Of a DNA stretch of 64,000 nt, positions 59,297 through 64,000 are shown piece after piece. The stretch is taken from NCBI RefSeq assembly GCF_029852145.1, contig NC_079976.1, positions 7,750,001 through 7,814,000 on the forward strand, written 5' to 3'. The DNA is from Microplitis mediator (taxonomy: Eukaryota > Arthropoda > Insecta > Hymenoptera > Braconidae). Both the position numbers and the translations under genes were made by a program. Every line of letters starts with the position of its first letter. Positions within the stretch are counted from its first letter, which is position 1. The notes under the pieces are model-generated. The model saw nothing but the letters and a program-made list of their open reading frames with translations. It did no database searches and had not been told where the DNA came from.

Positions 59297-59810
59297 AATT
59301 TTTAGGGTGTAAAGGAATTTTCCCGAGTCAAAAAACAAATTCTAGTTTAGTCCTCAATTCCTTTGATGTTTTATTTGCTGCCCAAAAAGTAACTGTACTT
59401 TAGTACTCAAAATCCTCAATGAGAACTATGAGGTCTAAATGCGAATAATTTATCAATTTTAAATTATAAGTAAGACCTCAAAATTCTCAACGAATGAAAA
59501 GTTACAGTTCGGACTTTGAAAAATTTTAGATAGAAAAGGAAGGGAAGAGAATACGTCGAATGAGACTTTTGAGGTACAAATGCGGATTAAATTATTCCTG
59601 TATGTTTTGAGTATTTTGAGGCTCTAATCCAGATTATGTTATTTCAATTCAGTCCTCAAAGTGGTAAAATGGGTCGTAACTTCTACTTTGAGGACTAAAC
59701 TAAAATCACTTTCTATACTGTTGTCAATCTTAAAATTCTAAATTGATCCTCAAAAATTTCATTGAGAACTTTGAGACTTAAATCCAAATTTGTTTTTTGA
59801 GAAGGGAGAA
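59297..59810. mobile_element. CCCGAGTCAAAAAACAAA foldback element, copy B
   Basis: TTTTTAGGGTGTAAAGG and TTTTCCCGAGTCAAAAAACA at the left; AAATTTGTTTTTTGAGAAGG at the right. Orientation is opposite to copy A (9486-9940). It carries the empty TA site corresponding to the micro-hairpin of copy A, at about 59671-59676. Confidence 0.75.
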
Positions 59811-60678
59811 AAATATTTATATGAAGAATAAGAAGTAAGAGGGTGAGGGGGAGTGAAGAAATAAAAAAAAAGTACAATGAGGACACGGCGACTGGTGAGA
59901 ATGAGATAGAGAAAGGGCAAAGAGTAAAGAGGGTGAAGAATATAAGGAACGTCGTGGGGGGGGAGGGTGAGCCACGTATGTACATTAAAATATTATTCTC
60001 AGATGAAATACCGGGTGAAGCTTGTCGGCATAGCGGCATATTTTTAGACCTTATATAAATACACGAATCATAATGAACGCAGCTGAACGCGGGCTTATGT
60101 TCATACCAGACTGGTATATATTAAAATAAATAAATAAAAAAATAAATATAATATACTACACATGTGAATTAAGTAATCTTTGTGGTTTTAATCTTCAAAA
60201 GGTACATCAAGATACGCGAAAAAAAAAAAAAATAATGTCATGAAGCTTACTTTGACACTATACAAGGCGAAACACGCGGTTATATATGTTTATATGAATA
60301 TATATGTATTACGCAAATAACAAAAGTATTTAAAATAAGTTCGAGCGATAAAACAGCTGTGATTGCAAACAAATCTGAAAGTCAAGTGTGCAAAATCTTA
60401 TCAGATATTTAAGATATATATAAATATATATGTATATATATAAATATATATATATTTACCGGAAATAAAATCTGTTATCTAACTCACTGCTATTAATATA
60501 CTTAGATAATACGCCTATATAATTTATAAAACATCTGGTATAAATGCAAGTCATGTATTTTATAAACTTCTATACTATATATTATTTTTATATAATTTTA
60601 ATTTTTTTTTTTAACGTCAACAGAAAAATACTCTGTTAGTTTATTAATTATAATGCTAGACTTATACGAGCAAAAAAA
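59811..60678. other. Gene-free stretch
   Basis: A purine-rich block at 59820-59970 is open on both strands without a domain. Otherwise A/T-rich. Confidence 0.4.

Positions 60679-60770
<92 letters not shown>
60679..60770. repeat. (TA)n microsatellite, about 92 bp
   Basis: TA dinucleotides with one G interruption at 60701, followed by ATAATA units. Confidence 0.97.
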
Positions 60771-60773
<3 letters not shown>

Positions 60774-60985
60774 AATAATAATAATGATAAATAGCAATCG
60801 TTAAATTATGTCGTATTAAATCGTTTAAAGTAGATTTACAACGCAAGCAAATCAATTTATAAATTGTTATGCTTACAAAACCATAGGATATTAATTAGTT
60901 ATTTATGTATAACATTGCAATAAACTGTAGTCTACGTTTTTTAATTTATTGTCAATAAATTAAAAATATTTATTCAAATTTGGTA

Positions 60986-61119
60986 CACAGAAAAAAATAA
61001 TTTCTTGGCGCAAGACATTTCTTCTCTACCCAAGAATAATTTTATTTTCAATTTATGATGCAAAAAATTTCTTGGGGTAAATAAAAATTTTTCGCGCCAA
61101 GAAATATTTTTCTTCTGTG
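60986..61119. mobile_element. CACAG-ended MITE (family 2), reference copy
   Basis: CACAGAAAAAAATAATTTC with TTGGCGCAAG at the left and CGCGCCAAGAAATATTTTTC with TTCTGTG at the right are inverted repeats. TA at 60984-60985 and 61120-61121. 134 bp. Confidence 0.9.
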
Positions 61120-61145
61120 TAATTTCTTTATCAATTTTAAATATA

Positions 61146-61255
61146 CTGTAAAAAATTTACGGAGTGAAAGCGGATTCAATTCCGCAGTGAATGCGGAAGG
61201 GATGATTGTGAATTTATTCATCCATTTGGAATGAAATTCACTCCGCGTTTATTTG
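61146..61255. mobile_element. Family 3 element, right end uncertain
   Basis: CTGTAAAAAATTTACGGAGTG after TA (61144-61145), then CGCAGTGAATGCGG and inverted ATTCACTCCGCG. It ends without a clear TTTTTACAG terminus. Confidence 0.6.
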
Positions 61256-61345
61256 AAAAAAATTCAAAATTTGTTATTTTAATTTATAGAATAAAAAGTT
61301 GTTAATAATAATTTTTGTCAAATAAATATATATAATTGTATATAC

Positions 61346-61586
61346 ACAGAAAAAAAAGATTTCTTGGCGCAAGAAATATTTTGCATTATGAATTGAAGAC
61401 AAAAATTTTTCTAGGACTAGAATAAATTTCTTGGCTCAATAATTTTTTTCTCGCCTCAAAAAAGTTTTTATCGCTCCAAGAAAATTTTTGTTTTCAATTT
61501 ATAACGCAAAAAATTTCTTAGGTCAAGTAAAAATTTTCTTGGGGCGGGTTAAAATTTTTTGCGTCAAGAAATTCTTTTTTTTTGTG
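61346..61586. mobile_element. CACAG-ended MITE (family 2), 241 bp
   Basis: CACAGAAAAAAAAGATTTC at the left and GTCAAGAAATTCTTTTTTTT with TGTG at the right; TA at 61344-61345 and 61587-61588. The arms repeat the CTTGGCGCAAG / CTTGGGGCGGG words several times. Confidence 0.85.
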
Positions 61587-61625
61587 TAGTAATCAAGTTT
61601 TACTAATTTCGGAGTTACGTGGGTT

Positions 61626-61851
61626 ATGCCCCTGAAGATCAGAACGTTTTTCGCGCATCAAAAGTCAAAAAATTTATGAAATTCTACTGCGTGAAGGTGA
61701 CTTGAGGGGTAATTAGGGGTGGTTGCAATTTCCGGCTAATATACTAGCGCCTATGCGAAAAATTTCGTAAATCTAGATCCAGTAGATTTTTACTTTTTAT
61801 TCTGTTTTTTTATTTTCGTTCTGTAACAAACGTTCCGATCTTCAGGTACAT
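61626..61851. mobile_element. Family 4 element with 8-bp target duplication
   Basis: ATGCCCCTGAAGATCAGAAC and TTCCGATCTTCAGGTACAT are inverted ends; body word CTAGATCCAGTAGATTTTTA as in other copies. CGTGGGTT flanks both sides (61618-61625, 61852-61859). Confidence 0.9.
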
Positions 61852-61859
61852 CGTGGGTT

Positions 61860-63512
61860 AATAATTAAGCTATCGATAAATAAATTTTGTTTCGCGGTTA
61901 CGAAGGATACTGGAGATAAGAAGGGAATCCAGCTACAAAGTTTTGATATTTGTCGCCTATATATATTATATCCATAAATATTTAGAGACAGTCCAAGTTG
62001 AGGTGCGTCAGATAATTTTACTCATTAAGGCCAAGAAGAAAAAAAAGTATTAAGCTCTATTGTACTACATAGTAATTTTTCTTATTACGCGTTACGTACT
62101 CAGAGAAAACGGAAGAGTCACAGTAACTAAACAGTTGCCACGCAATTTTAAATGCTTCGTAATTACTCTCAAAATTTGAAATCGTTAAATTTTCACTGTT
62201 TTTCCCTTCGAGTACATCTCGAAATTTTTTGGGTGTAGATATTATTCTTGTATTGACACGATTTTTTTCTATGGTGCATAGTAATTTTTTCTTCGAAACA
62301 ATACAGGAAAAATAATTATATTAACCAGGAAAAAATATCTTTCCAATGCAGGAAGAATTTCATAAGAGACAGAAAAATTTTATTTGTTTAAATGAAAAAA
62401 AAAAAAATTACCTTTAATTTATTTTTATTTCAATGTAATTTATAAAAATAATAATTTTTAAATTATTTATTATCATTGTTTGCCGTAAAAAAAAAAATAA
62501 CTGAAGAATTTTGATGAAACTGCAGTAATTAAATTCTTTAATAATAAAATCATGTGTTTTAAATATCTATCATATATATATATATATATATGGACATAAA
62601 GTTTCGGAAGTGTTGAAATTGTTGAATTATGTGCGTCGATTTCTACACCAAACCATCGTCAACCGATGTCCCGTGTTTATTTGTTAATTCATTCCCCCAC
62701 GCACATACGTTTGACGCGGTTCGTTGGTCAATTTAATAATTGCCGGCTGATTCATTAACTGCAACGTGTGGCGGCATGCCGACTATACTCTATTTCTCTT
62801 TTCCTCTTCTATCTTTCTATATTCACTCTTCTAGTCGGTTGAATCACTCGTAACGCGCCACTATCATGATATACCACATGAATAATTGATAAATTTTACT
62901 CACTATTTAACTACAATTAATAATTATTATTTTTATCTCTTGTAAATAACTTATTTGTACATCACTATACGATTTTTTTATTTTTTAATCAGAAAATATA
63001 TTACTTAGTTGATATATTTATATATTTGTAAATTATTTTTTTTTATCGACAATATTTTTTTTAGTCAAATGGCTCCGCGTACTGTCAATCAGACTTATAT
63101 GTATATATGTATACATATAAATATATTTTTAAAATATTTATGTATCAAAAGAGAAATGAGTGTCATTTTAAAAAATAACTCGTCACCATGTCGATGGTGA
63201 ATTGACGGATTCGACTGGATATCATTCTACCGCGACGAGCTAAAAAAATTAATAACCGAACAAAGAGCAAAAAAAAAAACGAAAAAAAATGGTGAAATAA
63301 TTTGAAATAGTAATAAAAATGTATACTAAAAATATATGAGTTTATCAGCAGTACATGACAATTCGTTTAAAAATGTCAATAATTATTTTTCTCTGATTCA
63401 AATAAAAATTTATGGGAAAAAATGGGATTGAAAAGTTGATAAGTTTCACGGTGAGATATAGGAAAATTACTATTTGTACGCGGAATAAACAATATAGTAG
63501 TGGCAACTCTTT
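61860..63512. other. Gene-free stretch with a unique island
   Basis: A mixed block at 61860-62260 and a GC-richer island at 62630-62880 contain no recognised gene. (TA)n at 62572-62590. The plus frame at 63009-63200 is I/Y/F-rich and not called. Confidence 0.35.
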
Positions 63513-63688
63513 GGGATAGTACTCTCTTAAATATGAAATAGTGAAATTAGTGACTATTCACTATTTGCTAGTGAAAAGTATATCACTAATTCAAATAGTG
63601 GTATACTTTGCACTAGCAATAAGTGACTATTCACTGCCAAATAGTGATTTTCACTAATTCGTTTTTAGAGAGTACTGAGTACTATCCC
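63513..63688. mobile_element. GGGATAGTACTCTCT palindromic element
   Basis: GGGATAGTACTCTCTTAAAT (left) and GAGAGTACTGAGTACTATCCC (right) are inverted, with inner TAGTGACTATTCACTA-type words in both orientations. 176 bp. Confidence 0.7.
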
Positions 63689-63929
63689 GGACAGTAGTGG
63701 ATACAGTCCACATAGTACACGGAAAAAAATGAACTATGTAAATTGAGAATGACAAGTAATATAATGATAAAGTGATCAGTAAATACCATCATTCTAAATA
63801 GTAATTTTTTCATTTATGATTAAAACCTTAATAATTACAGGATAAGTATAAAAAGTTATTGTCTATGCAAGAAAAATTACTATTTGAACTTTAAAAATCG
63901 TAACTGATACTTAGAAAATTGATGACAGG

Positions 63930-64000
63930 GTCTAGGTTATACTCTCTAAACATGAATTAGTGAAAATAAGTGAATATTCAGTAATTTCAAGTGCAAACCG
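63930..64000. mobile_element. Left part of a second TACTCTCTAAA element, cut by window end
   Basis: ATACTCTCTAAACATGAATT and AGTGAATATTCAGTAATTTC repeat the left arm of the 63513 element in the same orientation. Confidence 0.6.

Overview
The window looks like a piece of a strongly AT-rich insect-type nuclear genome. It holds long (TA)n and (TTA)n microsatellites, many A and T tracts, a very high density of short inverted-repeat transposable elements, and no operon structure or bacterial gene starts. A parasitoid wasp is a plausible host, but nothing here proves the taxon. I found no protein-coding gene I can support. The longest open frames are about 125 codons, have low-complexity or hydrophobic composition, contain translated TA repeats or homopolymers, or fall inside DNA hairpins. 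No transposase or reverse transcriptase motif is visible. The window is therefore intergenic DNA or the inside of a very long intron.

What fills it is a layered set of non-autonomous foldback elements (MITEs). Several families can be defined by termini and target-site duplications (TSDs) read directly from the sequence. (1) CACGG-ended foldbacks with arms of TTCCCATAATATTATGGGAA-type self-complementary microrepeats (4291-4913, 11338-12442, 26055-26348). (2) CACAG-ended elements with TTTCTTGG inner arms, usually between TA dinucleotides (12940, 16587, 47744, 60986, 61346). (3) CTGTAAAAAAT...GGAGTGAA elements between TA (1394, 2807, 9933, about 22140, 29090, 61146). (4) ATGTACCTGAAGATCGG elements with 8-9 bp TSDs (22148, 22397, 48003, 56251, 61626). 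(5) ATGATNCTGAAGTTAGC elements with 9-bp TSDs (11279, 18730, 19617, 21044, 53131). (6) A loose group with GGGGCAAAATGGGACAC-like arms (6837, 16120, 18419, 24230, 36431, 39632, 41250, 45303, 52757). (7) A hAT-like pair with 8-bp TSDs (41824, 51173). There are also a piggyBac-type MITE at a TTAA-like site (29138), AGGGTAGAGGTACC elements (34768, 56604) and several single foldbacks.

Nesting is frequent and gives relative ages: family 1 in family 5 (11279-12584), family 5 in family 6 twice (18730 and 53131), family 4 twice in one family 3 element (22148-22495), piggyBac-type in family 3 (29138-29619), the AGGGTAGAGG element in a long-TIR element (34681-35237), and a 47-bp micro-hairpin at 9631-9677 whose empty site is preserved in a sister copy at about 59672.

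Between the repeats lie GC-richer, apparently unique islands (about 1730-2470, 3890-4050, 5030-5480, 9060-9330, 13370-14660, 15460-15920, 21440-22090, 24940-25090, 27740-27910, 33300-33640, 37620-38315, 40550-41060, 47150-47400, 48740-49030, 50110-50480, 55560-56090, 57440-58090, 62630-62880). These are the best places for regulatory elements or untranslated exons. The strongest candidate is 38099-38314: a four-run G tract, a TATA box, a CpG-rich transcribed-looking stretch and a CAG|GTAGGT donor site, which would fit the promoter and first non-coding exon of a plus-strand gene whose body lies to the right.
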